From assembly GCA_032433765.1 (NCBI GenBank), contig JAVIAB010000051.1, positions 85,575,973 through 85,639,972 on the forward strand: a DNA stretch of 64,000 nt, given 5' to 3'. Of this stretch, positions 53,551-64,000 are shown in pieces. The notes under the pieces are model-generated. The model searched no databases, had not been told where the DNA came from, and worked only from the letters and a program-made list of their open reading frames with translations. Each line of letters begins with the position of its first letter. Within the stretch, counting starts at the first letter, position 1. The translations under genes and the position numbers were made by a program. This DNA comes from Megaustenia siamemsis. Its lineage: Eukaryota > Mollusca > Gastropoda > Stylommatophora > Ariophantidae.

Positions 53551-53561
53551 GGTTTTTCCAG

Positions 53562-53706
53562 TCTACGGAGGCACGACAATGGAGAATCCAGACATAAAGG
53601 AGACAGAACTGTTTACCCAGAGAGCCCCAATAGTGATTTTTTCGTTGAGAACGGGTCTCTGCACTCGCAATGCTTACATGACATGTTTTTTTGTCTGTTT
53701 ATTTAA
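53562..53706 (+). CDS. Candidate exon, phase-compatible with the 46.4-kb exon
   Basis: A strong acceptor (TTATTTCCTTCGGTTTTTCCAG) is followed by 1 base and 47 codons to TAA: LRRHDNGESRHKGDRTVYPE, SPNSDFFVENGSLHSQCLHD. The acceptor phase fits the two bases left over from the 46399-46657 exon, giving Gly at the junction. It could be a terminal exon or be spliced out before the Phe-rich end. A second frame (from the Met at 53519) is equally long. No family recognised. Confidence 0.35.
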
Positions 53707-54119
53707 CTGTGAGTCTGTTTGGATGTGTGCCTGTCTGTCTGATTACCTCTATATATTGTCTGTCAGTCTGTTTGCTTGTCTGCATGTTTGCTGGTCGAAT
53801 CTCTGCCTGTCTGTCGATTAAAAAAAGAAAAGAGAACAACAACGTCCCCTGCATTATTCCATTTCTGGGGTTTTTCCTGGGGTTCTTTTCGACTGGGCAA
53901 TAAAGGTTGCTAGCCCAGTGCAGTCGATACGAGTGCTCTGTGTTCTTGTCTAAGTTTTTATTGTTCCCTGTTTGTACATATTTGTCTGTTCACTTTATTC
54001 TTGTACCTTCCAGCGTTTGGAAAAAAAATGTATTGCACATGTAGATATTTGCTGTTTACGTCATACATGTTCACTTACGCGACGTTTGACAGATTGATCT
54101 CTTGGGAGATATTTTCTCT
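53707..54119. other. No gene recognised
   Basis: TGTCTG-rich stretch at 53735-53815 and AT-rich sequence after. Short frames here are Cys/Leu-rich because of the TGTCTG repetition. Confidence 0.4.
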
Positions 54120-54490
54120 CCTCTTTATTTGAGCCCATCTACATATTCATGTTTTGTTGTGGGATGTTGCTTGTTGGTAGAGACTTGTGGAATGTTGTCT
54201 GTTAACTGAAACAATATATGTGACTTAACCACTAACCATCTACTTATTTCGGTCTTGTTGTGGGATGTTGCCTGTTGACAGAGACTTGTTGGTAGAAACT
54301 TATGGGATGTTTCCTGTTGCTAGAGACTTGCGGGATGTTGCCTGTTGATAAAGGCGTTATTTGTGAGTAAGTTATTAATCATCTTTGTATACCTGTCATG
54401 TTGTGAGATGCAGTATATTTGTACATGTGTTATATATGGCTAAACTATTAACCTTCTATTTGTTCATGTCTTATAATGTCATAAATGGAA
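54120..54490. repeat. Old, degenerate tandem repeat of about 110-140 bp units
   Basis: Loose copies of CATGTTTTGTTGTGGGATG then TTGCTTGTTGGTAGAGAC start near 54128, 54238 and 54381, with a last trace at 54452. Within them GGGATGTTGCCTGTTG recurs at shorter spacing. An eroded minisatellite. Confidence 0.6.
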
Positions 54491-55870
54491 GTGTGTTGAT
54501 TCTAAATCAGGAGTTTGCCGGCATTAATCACAGCGAGGTCCAATGTTGTCTTTTCTTTAATTAAGAGATAAATTAAAACTCTGACCTTTAAGTACCTTGT
54601 GGCCATTGAGTGAACTGAACATGTGGCCTTTATTCTTCAGCCCTAAAACAAATTCCCGACCTTAATCACAAACGAGAGATGAGCCGTTTCGCAAGAGATA
54701 TATAAATAGCAAATTTGTTGGTAAAATAGTTACATACGACCAAACCATTCACGCTCTATTTTGTGCACGAGAATACTGGACTCTTACTGTCAGTGGAAGT
54801 GAGATGAGATATTATCTGAGCATCCTCAAAACCGAAACTTCTTTTATCAAATTGTTAGTTCTGTGAGGTGTTACAGGTAAAGTGTGTAGCTTTCTTTGGT
54901 CATCGCTTGACGTGTTGTCATGTTTAATTTCATTAATTTGAGTTAGCATTTTCGATTATCTACTTTTTTTTTAACTGTTGTTGCTTTGCCACGTAACATG
55001 TTTCCATCTTGTGTTTCATTCCTATCATGTCTATATCATGTCTACATCTTTTCTTTCATTCATGTATTGTATAATCATTTCTTTTAAAAAAAATTGTATA
55101 TAAAAAACGTACAAAAAAAAAAACATCCGTTTTTAAATGAGAGCAACAAAAGACATTTTTATTTAGAAAAACTTCTTTGAGTTTGTTCTAGGATTTCTAG
55201 TCGTGGCTCCCATGCTGACGTCATATTACCGAAACTAAGAAACAAACTACTGGTATTATCTTCGGCGCTACTCGTTCCACGCGCTGAGATCCTTCAGTGT
55301 GACTAGGACAGATTCCTGACTACTAATCCACGCTGTTCTTGTACGCCATCACGTTGATAATTACAAACTCGTTCTCTCTCCCAACTCCCGAAAATGTTTC
55401 CACAGAGCTGTGTCCCTGTAAGTGAAGATGTCATTACAAATGACAACCAAAGCTAATATGTTGTCGCTTTTTGGTTACAGAAACACATCATACTAAACTC
55501 CACATTTTACACTTTTGTTTCGCGTAAGCAACTTAATTTTCCGTTCGTTTCACCGCCTGGTGCGTCACTCTCAATTTGAACCGTCAGTGTGAACCGTCAT
55601 CAAACGATATTCTTTTTTTACATGTTTTGTATCATCTTGATTTTGGTGAAATATAAAACATTTTTCAATTATCTAAACATTTAAAAATAATCTGTAACAT
55701 GTTAGGTAAATATAAATATGTAGATTGATTTTTAAAACATGAAAAACGTTATCTCTGACATCTGTTCCGTTACATTGATAAACAGCTTCCGTACGGAAAG
55801 AGTTAATACGGTCGTTTCATAAAGTATTCCCATATTAACATTGACTGACATTATAATTCTGTTTCTTTAT
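54491..55870. other. Intergenic or intronic, no gene recognised
   Basis: AT-rich. A donor-like TCCCT/GTAAGTG occurs near 55416 after a short frame but without upstream support. No transposon recognised. Confidence 0.4.
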
Positions 55871-55880
55871 TTCATATTAG

Positions 55881-56048
55881 AACGCATGACATCCAGTTTG
55901 TCGTCTCATTGCGGCTGGAAATTTCATCGCGTCAGCAAGCACGCGGCCTGTGTTCTAGCCAGCTACCCCTCCAGCTCATCCAGAACAATGTCTCACACAT
56001 CACAGCTCAATTCATTACTGAAATGTCGCTGACTTTTTTAACTGGCAG
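55881..56048 (+). CDS. Candidate internal exon, 168 bp, symmetric phase
   Basis: Strong acceptor TTCTGTTTCTTTATTTCATATTAG and donor GGCAG/GTGATG bound 168 bp. One base, then 55 open codons: THDIQFVVSLRLEISSRQQA, RGLCSSQLPLQLIQNNVSHI, TAQFITEMSLTFLTG, then 2 bases. The frame reads like amphipathic protein and both ends are phase 2, so it could be skipped without a frame change. A different frame (ERMTSSLSSHCGW) is open too. Function unknown. Confidence 0.45.
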
Positions 56049-56094
56049 GTGATGTTTCCTACTGTTATGATTTTGTGTGGGTTTATTGAAGCAG

Positions 56095-56162
56095 TTACGT
56101 CTTCTCAACTAAGAGAGTCTCCGAGTTAATGACAGCGTCCAGCACAGCTGTCTAAACAACAG
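56095..56162 (+). other. Possible non-coding or UTR exon
   Basis: GGGTTTATTGAAGCAG precedes 68 bp ending AACAACAG/GTAAGTTG, a perfect donor. All three frames contain stops, so if it is an exon it is untranslated. Confidence 0.2.
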
Positions 56163-56309
56163 GTAAGTTGTACCTTATTGACATGTCTTTCATTAACAAC
56201 TATTAGAGTTTAAAATCATCTTTCGTGCTTGATAACTCTATATTTTGGCTACTTAATTGAACTTCTGGCGTCGTGTTTATTCATCACTGAGATGTATACG
56301 ATGTCTTGT

Positions 56310-56400
56310 ATAATATACACACGCGCGCACACACACACGCACACATACACACACACACAGATACACACATACGTGGGAGCGCGCGAGCACACACACTCAC
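56310..56400. repeat. CA dinucleotide microsatellite, interrupted
   Basis: (AC)n with CGCG, ATAC and AGAT interruptions. The His/Thr-rich frame across it is an artefact. Confidence 0.9.
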
Positions 56401-56996
56401 ATCCTGTTATATCTTTACCAAAGCAGAATGTAGTCGATCATCGACTGTTTGGCTGAACAACTTCTCGTACCACTGATTCTGATGACGTTTGAATGGCTGT
56501 TTTGACAGCAGATCAACAAAGCCAGTTTAAGTCGTTGGGTTAATTTTATTCCAGATAATGAAGCAATCATGATCACAGAGCACTCTTTGTGTTGCTGATG
56601 CCCTCCACAACCATCTATCTCTTGAGGTCTCGCATATAAACTTGTCTTCTCCAGTCACGTGGCTCCATATCCTCAATGTCTCCAATATTTCATGTCTGTC
56701 TTCCTAACACTTCGTTTTCAATTATTTTAAATTGTCAGCAGGTTTTCAATCCCCTCTTATCAAAAGTTTTGATGACGTCATTCTGCTCATTTCACTTTCG
56801 TTTAGAACTTTTCAGTTCCTGACTGTAGTTGTCATGCACTACTTCCTAGTTTGCTTTCTTCATAGTTTCTAGAACACTGTTAGTAAGAACCCTAACTCTC
56901 TCATCAGAAATGGTGTTTCAAATTGTTTATACGTTGTCCACGATTGACAGCCATAATACAATATGAGTCCTGTCTATTATTCTACATCTTTCTTTT
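56401..56996. other. Intergenic; possible faint LINE debris on the minus strand
   Basis: On the minus strand near 56935-56990, a frame gives YYGCQSWTTYKQFETPF, faintly like the LLYGCExWTL motif of LINE C-termini, but the rest does not support it. No other feature. Confidence 0.25.
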
Positions 56997-58510
56997 TCAC
57001 TGTCTCTCGTTTCCAAGATGGTGGAACTAGTCCACGTTTTCTCGATCGTTGCAGAAAGTGCATTTGGGGTCTGATTAATTTCGGTTCTCCATTGCACTTT
57101 TCTGTGTTAAAGTCAAAATGATGATCTACTCAACACATCTGCGCCGATGAAGCGGAGTAGTACGCACGGCAATATTCTTTTTGACAAATCAAGTGTTGTG
57201 AATGCGACCTTCCACCGTCTCTAGAGTTGATCTGCGCTTTACGTCACATTCAGTGCTGTTCATGACCGTTGTTGGAATTGCTTGACGCAAGTTATTTACA
57301 TGTTACAACTCATTAACGTGAAGTGCTTCGTCAAGTCAGCCGCAGTTTTATCTCTTTAGGGAATTTGCACCGTGTTTCGTTCGTTGTAGGCTGCTTTCAC
57401 TAGAATAATCATGAACCTAAGGGCGCTGCCATTGTTGTGTGTGCTACGTCATCATATTGGCTCATCGTATATCCCAAGACCGGCCATACGCTAATCTGAC
57501 GGTCTGTTGTTTGATGTGCGACGGGAATAATCTGACGACTAACTGTGTTTTATATGTTCGGATTTGAAGTCAAAAACGATGTCTTAACATCATCAAGCGC
57601 TATACATTTTTAAAAATATGACGATCACCATTTTCAGGAGAACGTGAACTTTTGGTCACTATAGTGGATAGGCGGCAGGAACCATTAAAGGTTATGTATG
57701 AAAGTGTTCCTTGTTGCAGTTTCCTCATATTCCAGGTCCGGCTTGTTGCAGGAGCTATTGAGTTAGGTGCTCTGTGCACACCGTGAGCTGTGTGTTTCAT
57801 CCGTTTTGATCGTGTTTCGCTATTCCGATTGTTTACGATCAGTGATGATATCGTATGTAAGGGAAGTTTCCCTCTATAATAATATTCATTTATTATTCTT
57901 TGTCTCCGGTTTAAACCACTGGAAACTACTATTCGTGCTGTTTCGTCCTAAATGTTTGTCTGCAACGCAAGTATTCAGCCCTACCCTATCCGGGAGATGC
58001 TTGTCTTAATATGAAAAATATAGATACACAATGTATTTCTGAGCTGTGATCGCAGTGTTATGCTATAGTCATGAGAACACCGGCGTGAAAGACACTTCCA
58101 CGATAGCTAATTTTTTAGTTAGCCGAGTGGCAGTGTTCCCTAGCGTTTGGCTTTTCGTGGGAAGGCGCTTTGCCACTGAGTACGGGTTCAATCCTGTTTC
58201 GGTCCATATATTGTTCTTTGTTTTTTTTCTGTTGTTGATTTTTTGTCATTTTTGTCCGAGTGCTGTAAACATACCTCTGCCTCTGAATTGATTCCATGAT
58301 ATCGTATGACAGGGAACAGTTGGCTGTGTTCACTTTCTGTGCGGTTTTGCCTTATGTCTTTTGGCGTGTGTTGAGACTGCTACGATGGGGACTACAGCTA
58401 CCTTTCTTTGTTTGGGAGATGATTCCACTGTCTCGGGCGGTTGAGCAATTATGGATCTTAATTCGTTTGCTGTGATACCGGGGCCTTCCATAACCAAAGA
58501 ACCAAATATT
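56997..58510 (+). repeat. FD dispersed repeat, longest copy (copy 5), interrupted by SINE E
   Basis: It runs from TTTCCAAGATGGTGGAACTA through the region shared with 38790-39531 (GTCTGATTAATTTCGGTTC, TAGTGGATAGGCGGCAGGAA) into the region shared with copies 1, 2 and 4 (GAGCTATTGAGTTAGGTGC, CTTATGTCTTTTGGCGTGTG), ending CCTTCCATAACCAAAGAACC. Without the 438-bp insertion at 57858-58295 and one TSD copy, the element is about 1.06 kb. It links the two halves seen separately elsewhere. The minus frame at 58330-58599 is antisense by-product. Confidence 0.85.
57858..58295 (+). mobile_element. SINE E family insertion, 438 bp, 13-bp TSD
   Basis: Bounded by ATGATATCGTATG at 57845-57857 and 58296-58308. 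The uninterrupted FD copies carry this sequence once. It starts GGGAAGTTTCCCTCTATAAT, has tRNA-like boxes in its middle (TTAGTTAGCCGAGTGGCAG and GAGTACGGGTTCAATCCTG at about 58108-58195) and ends CTCTGAATTGATTCC. The tRNA-like part is about 250 bp from the 5' end, which is unusual for a SINE and may mean two joined units. Confidence 0.9.
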
Positions 58511-58723
58511 TTTCTCATTAAAAGACAAAATAGGATGTTTCTTTTAGATTTGTAATATTCTGAAAAATTGACGGAGGGTCTTTCGTTCTCTATTTTCAAT
58601 GTTTGAGAATAAGCGGTAAAGCACTGGCTCTTTAACTGGACATAGAGAACATGAGGTCCAGCCCTATCGGATACAATATATATCTTGTCATGAATGTCAT
58701 GAACACATGTTTTTTTCTTCTAG

Positions 58724-58857
58724 AAATAGAAAGAGCCCGGCGTTGTACAAACCAGTGTACCCAGACATTCTTTGAAGAACTTTATACAAGTGGACAACAC
58801 ACTAGATTCAGTATACATCATCCTCAAGGCGTGAGGAGAATTGTTCTTTCACTGTGA
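58724..58857 (+). CDS. Candidate terminal exon, reading frame uncertain
   Basis: A strong acceptor (CATGTTTTTTTCTTCTAG) precedes open sequence. One phase reads IERARRCTNQCTQTFFEELY, TSGQHTRFSIHHPQGVRR, IVLSL and TGA. Another, compatible with the donor phase of the 55881-56048 exon, reads NRKSPALYKPVYPDIL and TGA. I cannot decide between them. No family recognised. Confidence 0.35.
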
Positions 58858-59219
58858 ATGTTATTGTTTGTATCTTGAATGTATTAGAAGAAAACAAAAC
58901 TGGTGTTAGAACTGAGATAGCTTTCTGTTATGGTTGTGAGACTGCAGGTGTCTGTGGTGGTGCTAGGGGAGGACGAAGGGGAGGTGGATAAACAAGGACT
59001 TGGGATCAAACCTAGTACGGTCAGGTAAGGGTTAGATTACAATACCGGTGTTTCATTAAATGAAACCTGAGTACAAGGAGTCGAAAGAAAGGTTATAAGA
59101 GTGACTAATACTTTAAATCGAATCTCGCACTCCCACTACCAATTCAAACCACGTCATTTATTTCACTTGCATGTGGCACAGGACAGAGTATGTTTGAGCT
59201 CACATACTAATGGTAATAA
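58858..59219. other. No gene recognised
   Basis: Possible 3'UTR of the preceding candidate exon, otherwise AT-rich. No AATAAA was found close by. Confidence 0.35.
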
Positions 59220-59392
59220 TTTTTTTCCAGTTGATGAGTAATCGACATTTCAAGTCGGGCCTCACTTCTGAGACCAGTGTTGGTGGACGCAAAGAGAAAT
59301 CACAAATAAAAATGCCAACTGTTGAAGCCAGAAATTGAACTCAGACACTCTCTGTCTCGAGATCGGCGTCTTGCCTCGAGACCAACCAGTCC
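59220..59392 (-). mobile_element. SINE A, head half
   Basis: On the minus strand: GGTTGGTCTCGAGGCAAGAC, GAGTTCAATTTCTGGC (box B-like), CATTTTTATTTGTGATTTCT and GACTTGAAATGTCGATTACT, matching the first half of 39532-39893. The 3' half is absent. Confidence 0.8.
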
Positions 59393-59469
59393 CCCATTAC
59401 AGTTAGCATTGTCATTATTTTACTATTAAGTAAAAAAAAAAAAACTGAATCTAGAGTACAGTCATCTTT

Positions 59470-59765
59470 AGTCTTGTTAGCTGTCCAGGGAACTTTCAAC
59501 ATTCTTATGAGAAATGTCATCTATGTGGTATCTAATCGTCTTGTCATTTGTTTGTCTGCTGTCCATGATTCGCTTTTATAGGTCAGAATTAGCTCTATAT
59601 AACCAATGAACTCTCTTTTTCACTTCTATTGACATAGAGTTGTTGCATAAGACGCTTTTCATTTTCTGAAATCCTATTTTGGCCTGAGCTATTATGCTTT
59701 TTATTTCTGTGGTGTATCTTCCATCTGATGTTATTATCTTCTGTATATAGGCACTTGCAAATAAT
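59470..59765 (-). pseudogene. RTE/BovB-like LINE fragment (after the RT domain)
   Basis: The minus strand reads ITSDGRYTTEIKSIIAQAKI, MKSVLCNNSMSIEVKKRV, like the YLGSLITxDGRCxxEIxxRIxxAKxAF segment of RTE elements. It parallels the 63745-64000 fragment. Truncated on both sides. Confidence 0.75.
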
Positions 59766-60167
59766 ATAAAATTTAGTTTTAAAAAATAAAACATAAAAAT
59801 ATGCAGACACAAAATATAACTAAACGAAAATTGAAAGCACCAAAATTGCAAGCATAAACGTCATCAAACCGTGCGCATATTATAATAGTCGTTTGTTGCG
59901 CACAAATATGTAAAATGCGAAGAGGATAAATGTTCAAATACCATCCATTGAAGCATGTATGGCCTCAAAATGTGGGTTTATTTAACGGATACGACGGTAC
60001 GACAACCGTTTTTGGGAATGCAAAAAATAATTTTTAAAATGACTTCAAATTAGGCAAACATTTTTACCTGACGGTTGTTATAAGGAAGGTTGTTTAGAAA
60101 TAAAATAATCGTACATATGGCTCCCATCCTCCAACATAAATGGGTGTTAAATCGACACGAAATGCTT
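59766..60167. other. No gene recognised
   Basis: AT-rich sequence between two LINE fragments. No repeat found. Confidence 0.4.
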
Positions 60168-60522
60168 GCGCAAAATAAAAGGATGGAAATGGCAGAACAA
60201 AAAATCACTAATTTAGAATTATTGAAAAGTACCAGTGAAATACCAGTGAATAAAGGGATACAGCGAAGACGATGGCGCTGGACAGGACACACACTATGGA
60301 AACCAACTGAAAGTATTACACAGCATTCCCTTTTTTAGAATCCCCAGGGAAAAAGACAAAGTGGAAGATCAAGGAATTCTTGGAGAGGACAGATAGAAGC
60401 AGAGATGAAGATGATGGGGAAGACATGGAACGATCTTAAAAGAATGGTAAGAAACAGAACGACTTGGAAAGTGTTTGTTGAAGACCTTTGCTCCACAGGG
60501 TGCTGAAAGTTAGAAGAAGAAT
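60168..60522 (+). pseudogene. LINE C-terminal fragment, same subfamily as 42-44 kb
   Basis: Plus frames: KRMEMAEQKITNLELLKSTS, RRRWRWTGHTLWKPTESITQ, a stop in place of Trp, then NPQGKRQSGRSRNSWRGQIE, MKMMGKTWNDLKRMVRNRTT, VEDLCSTGC and stop, followed by AAGTTAGAAGAAG. It is nearly identical over long stretches to the C-terminus of the 42075-44243 frame, including the very short 3'UTR. It is 5'-truncated to about 355 bp. Confidence 0.88.
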
Positions 60523-60834
60523 CAACAGGAAAAGAACTTTAAAACACATTCTTTATTCCTACACTGTGTTAACAATGACATGCATGGACATCAACAGGAA
60601 AATACTGTAGAAAAAATAATCGAAACTGCGAAACTGGAATGTAATAGAACAAATACCAAAAGTAATAAAAATAAAAACACAATAATTTTTTTAATGTGTT
60701 GGATTACAACTAGTGCTAAGTTACATACAAATATTAAATTGATCGGTCATGCAAACAGCTGACCAGTACAATACACCACAGGAAGCGCTGTTCTTAACAA
60801 ACAGGTAAGGGAATAATGGGCAGATCTTGAAATA
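60523..60834. other. No gene recognised
   Basis: AT-rich leader into the 21-bp array. A 60-codon frame at 60580-60762 lacks motifs. Confidence 0.4.
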
Positions 60835-61805
60835 AATGGAGCTGTTCATGAAACCAGTGGAACAGATCATAAGACCAATGGAACAGATCATGAAATCAAT
60901 GGAACAGATCATGAAACCAATGGAACAGATCATGAAAGCAATGGAACAGATCATGAAAGCAATGGAACAGATGATGAAACCAATGGAACAGATCATGAAA
61001 CCAATGGAACAGATCATGAAACCAATGGAACAGATCATGAAAGCAATGGAACAGATGATGAAACCAATGGAACAGATGATGAAACCAATGGAACAGATCA
61101 TGAAACCAATGGAACAGATCATGAAACCAATGGAACAGATCATGAAAGCAATGGAACAGATCATGAAAGCAATGGAACAGATGATAAAACCAATGGAACA
61201 GATGATGAAACCAATGGAACAGATCATGAAACCAATGGAACAGATGATGAAACCAATGGAACAGATCATGAAACCAATGGAACAGATGATGAAACCAATG
61301 GAACAGATGATGAAACAAATGGAACAGATCATGAAACCAATGGAACAGATGATGAAACCAGTGGAACAGATAATGAAACCAATGGAACAGATGATGAAAC
61401 CAATGGAACAGATGATGAAACCAATGGAACAGATTATGAAACCACTGGAGCAGATCATGAAACCAATGGAACAGATGATGAAACCAATGGAACAGATGAT
61501 GAAACCAGTGGAACAGATCATGAAACCAATGGAACAGATCATGAAACCAATGGAACAGATCATGAAACCAATGGAATAGACGATGAAACCAATGGAACAG
61601 ATCATGAAACCACTGGCGCAGATGATGAAACCAGTGGAACAGATCATGAAACCAATGGAACAGATGATGAAACCAGTGGAACAGATCATGAAACCAATGG
61701 AACAGATCATGAAACCAATGGAACAGATCATGAAACCAATGGAATAGACGATGAAACCAATGGAACAGATCATGAAACCACTGGAGCAGATCATGAAACC
61801 AATGA
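60835..61805. repeat. 21-bp minisatellite, about 46 copies
   Basis: The unit is GAACAGATCATGAAACCAAT plus G. Main variants are GATCATG versus GATGATG and AAACCA versus AAAGCA. Because 21 is seven codons, the plus strand (MKPMEQI repeats, 247 codons) and minus strand (ICSIGFM repeats, 357 codons) both stay open. Not a gene. Confidence 0.97.
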
Positions 61806-62727
61806 ATTAATTAAAACGCTGATACCATTCTCTTCTCCTTTTCTTCCTCATTTGCATTTCAGCGTCGTGGAGTGATATCATTTGTGGTTTGATATGTTTC
61901 CTAGTGTTTCTAATATTCCTTCAATCCATTTTTTCTCCTGGCCAGCACTTGGGTCAGGTGTTCATTCAACTTTTATTAAAGGCTTGTTATGTTGTGTGTT
62001 GATTTTTATCTTTCTGTCTGATTTGGTAGTGGTTATTTTTTCTTATTGTTCTTGAGTCTAGTCCACGTCTGGTTGATGCCACTAAAAATACAATTTATTA
62101 TGGAAACTGCTCAGCTTTGTTCCGATCACTTTCTTTTTTTTCTTCTGTGAGACACGAGAGAATAAGAGAAAAAGAGAGATCTTAATGGAATTGTTGTAGT
62201 ATTAGAACAACAGTACCGTGTGAAAGGTCGATATATGGTATACAGGTAGCAGTATGAGAAAGTTTACCTGCTCTGTCAGTCAAGAGACCATATGATGACC
62301 GACCGTTGCAGCCACATTTCGGTGTCGAGGCCAACTTTTCTGCGCTCACTTAACCTACCTACAGCGGTTGCTGTTTATTATGTTCTCTAATTTCGTTCTT
62401 TCGTGACTGGCTCAGCTTTTGGCGTTGTTCGAATGTTACCTAGTGCGGGTGCCCTCCAGGCAGTGGATGTTTATTGGTTGTTGTCAGGCGTTGTAATAGA
62501 GGGCGGTTCAGAGGTCAAACAAGCGCACTGCTTTCACACACTACCAGACTGGTACATTCTTACTTTATCTTCCTTGTTGCTTTTAATTTTTGGGTTTTTT
62601 TTTTATTCTCCTTGGCAAAGCACAGTCCGTTGAACCAAAATACAGCAACTGTTTGCTATGTTAAATAACAAATATTATTACACAATTTGTAGTGAAAACT
62701 AAACCAATTAAGTCTCTGGTCTGAATG
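61806..62727. other. No gene recognised
   Basis: T-rich, unique-looking. Overlapping 64-76 codon plus frames at 62403-62668 lack motifs and conserved splice context. Confidence 0.4.
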
Positions 62728-63057
62728 GTTTGTAACTGGTTGGTATCGAGGCAGGACGCCGGCTTCGAGACAAAGAGGTTGTGAGTTTAAATCCCGCCTA
62801 CACCAGTTAAGATTTTTATTTCTGATTTCTCTTTGGGACATCCCTCCAGCCCCGGCTTGAAACGTCAATTACTCATAAAGGGAAAAATATGAGAACCTCC
62901 GAAGACGGCGTTATCTGCCTGTGCAGCGAGGGACCCATGAGCACACGGCTTCTAGGGAAAAACGGATTAACACGCACAATTCAGTTCATAGTCTGTAGCG
63001 ACTTCGCCAGATGTACAAGATGGCGAACGCAAAAAAAAAATAATAAAAAAAATAATA
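62728..63057 (+). mobile_element. SINE A (tRNA-derived)
   Basis: TTGGTATCGAGGCAGGACG and GTTGTGAGTTTAAATCCCG (box B), CCCCGGCTTGAAACGTCAAT, GAACCTCCGAAGACGGCG, GAGCACACGGCTTCTAGGG and GATGGCGAACGCAAAAAAAA. The A-rich tail (AATAATAAAA) runs to 63066. Confidence 0.9.
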
Positions 63058-63066
63058 AAAAGAATG

Positions 63067-63427
63067 AAAACTACCTACCCCAAGACTAGGGATGAGAGGA
63101 CGCTAGATCAAGGTAGACTACCTAGCTGTCCAGAAAGCGGGTCCTGTCTACTATAATTGCCGGAAGCTTGGCTTAAAAGCTTGGCTTAATCATTTACCCA
63201 TAATTCTATGTGACTAAATCGCTACAAATGAACCATTGTGATGTTTATGTTATGTTCTGGAAGTTCTGATAACATTGACTTCGCTTGCTAACATGTGTTC
63301 AGTGTAGTTTTCTGTTAATCAGAGTAGTTAACAATGATCGTTAGTATGAACTGTTACAGAAAAGTGTTAATCGCTGTAGTAAAAGTGCATTTTACACATC
63401 AAATACGGTGCGATTTGTCAAGGATAC
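63067..63427. other. No gene recognised
   Basis: A small duplication (AGCTTGGCTTAA) lies at 63167-63190. No other feature. Confidence 0.4.
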
Positions 63428-64000
63428 CTTCATCATCATCATCATCATCATCATCAAGTACCGGGCCTACTGGCGTAGGTGATCATGTCTCTCAACAACT
63501 TCCGATCTCGGCAGCTGTTTATCTTTTCTGTTGTTGACCTTCTGCCAAGCCATTCACTTAGTCTATCTGGTATCTTTTCTCTTTGCTTCCCTCTATCTCT
63601 TCATCCCTTGATTTTCCCAGTTATTACAATATATTCCAGTTGTTCTCTTCCCATTACATGGCCAAAAAATGATGATTGTTTCTTCCTAATATTGGAAATT
63701 AGCTCTCTTTTTGCTTTGGCCTCTTTCAGAACGTTTTATTACTCTTTTTAGCTGTCCATGGTATTCTCAACATTCTTCTGTAAAATCACATTTCTATAGA
63801 CTCCAGTGATTTTCTTGTCTGTTGTCCTATTGCCCATGATTCACATCCATATGTTAAGACTGGCTCTACATAAAAGAACTCTTTTTCTTGTTTCTGTTGT
63901 CAAAAATGGATTTCATAGTGTCTTCCTTATTTTTTTGGAAAGCTGTTTTTGCCTGAGCCATTCTGCATCTCACCTCTTTTGTACATCTTCCGTCTGAGGT
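63428..64000 (-). pseudogene. RTE/BovB-like LINE 3' end, runs off the right edge
   Basis: The plus strand begins with TCATCATCATCATCATCATC (the 3' tail read in reverse), then CGGGCCTACTGGCGTAGGTG. The minus strand carries decayed equivalents of the 45215-45590 fragment (FGHVLRREQLEY region, GRRDRG region) and, toward 64000, TSDGRCTKEVRCRMAQAKTA. Multiple stops and frame changes. The RT domain would lie beyond the window. Confidence 0.85.

Noticed and set aside
60721..61794. 357-codon minus frame and 247-codon plus frame
   Set aside because: Both are phases of the 21-bp minisatellite.

Overview
This is a eukaryotic, intron-scale, repeat-dominated window with no bacterial or phage gene organisation. 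Poly-A/AT-rich intergenic DNA, tRNA-derived SINEs with target-site duplications (TSDs), several non-LTR retrotransposon (LINE) families, a hAT transposase fossil and many long minisatellites suggest an invertebrate metazoan. A gastropod mollusc is my best guess from the style of the SINEs and LINEs, but I cannot confirm it without a database search. No complete host gene is visible. What looks like host coding sequence is a handful of isolated open exons with plausible splice sites: plus strand about 25.4, 41.5, 46.4, 53.6, 55.9 and 58.7 kb; minus strand about 6.6, 28.8, 36.2 and 41.0 kb. None could be assigned to a known family.

Layout. 0-5.4 kb: the end of an RNase H-type LINE carrying two small tandem amplifications inside its reverse transcriptase (RT), a copy of a dispersed repeat called FD here, SINEs B and C, an inverted repeat, a 22-bp minisatellite and an unrelated LINE tail. 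7.1-9.9 kb: a 31-bp minisatellite bracketed by SINE-like pieces. 10.5-19.0 kb: several copies of the RNase H LINE, including one copy inserted antiparallel inside another and a copy split by SINE C, plus a 36-bp minisatellite with a 615-codon open frame and a hAT fossil. 19.1-27.8 kb: almost continuous minisatellites (31, 36, 33, 32 and 33 bp) with one more LINE fragment. 28-35 kb: a possible terminal exon and further arrays (35-37, 46 and 54 bp). 35.5-41.7 kb: FD repeats, a cysteine-rich exon-like frame, SINE A and two more arrays. 41.8-44.5 kb: a 5'-truncated RTE-type LINE with an uninterrupted RT frame, flanked by a near-identical 245-bp direct repeat. 45-52 kb: RTE-like fragments, SINE E and B copies, a good candidate internal exon and a 600-bp GATA array. 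52.7-64 kb: FD copies, candidate exons, SINEs, LINE tails and a 21-bp array.

About 18 kb (roughly 28 percent) is tandem repeat. Most units are 21-54 bp, many show higher-order periods, and most long open frames in the window are by-products of unit lengths divisible by three. The clearest biology is repeat biology: nested insertions that give a relative time order, an unusually long TSD, tandem amplification inside LINE coding sequence, a telomere-like patch inside an RT domain, and a dispersed repeat family that overlaps an exon-like sequence. Family letters (SINE A, B, C, E; FD repeat) are local labels, not database names.
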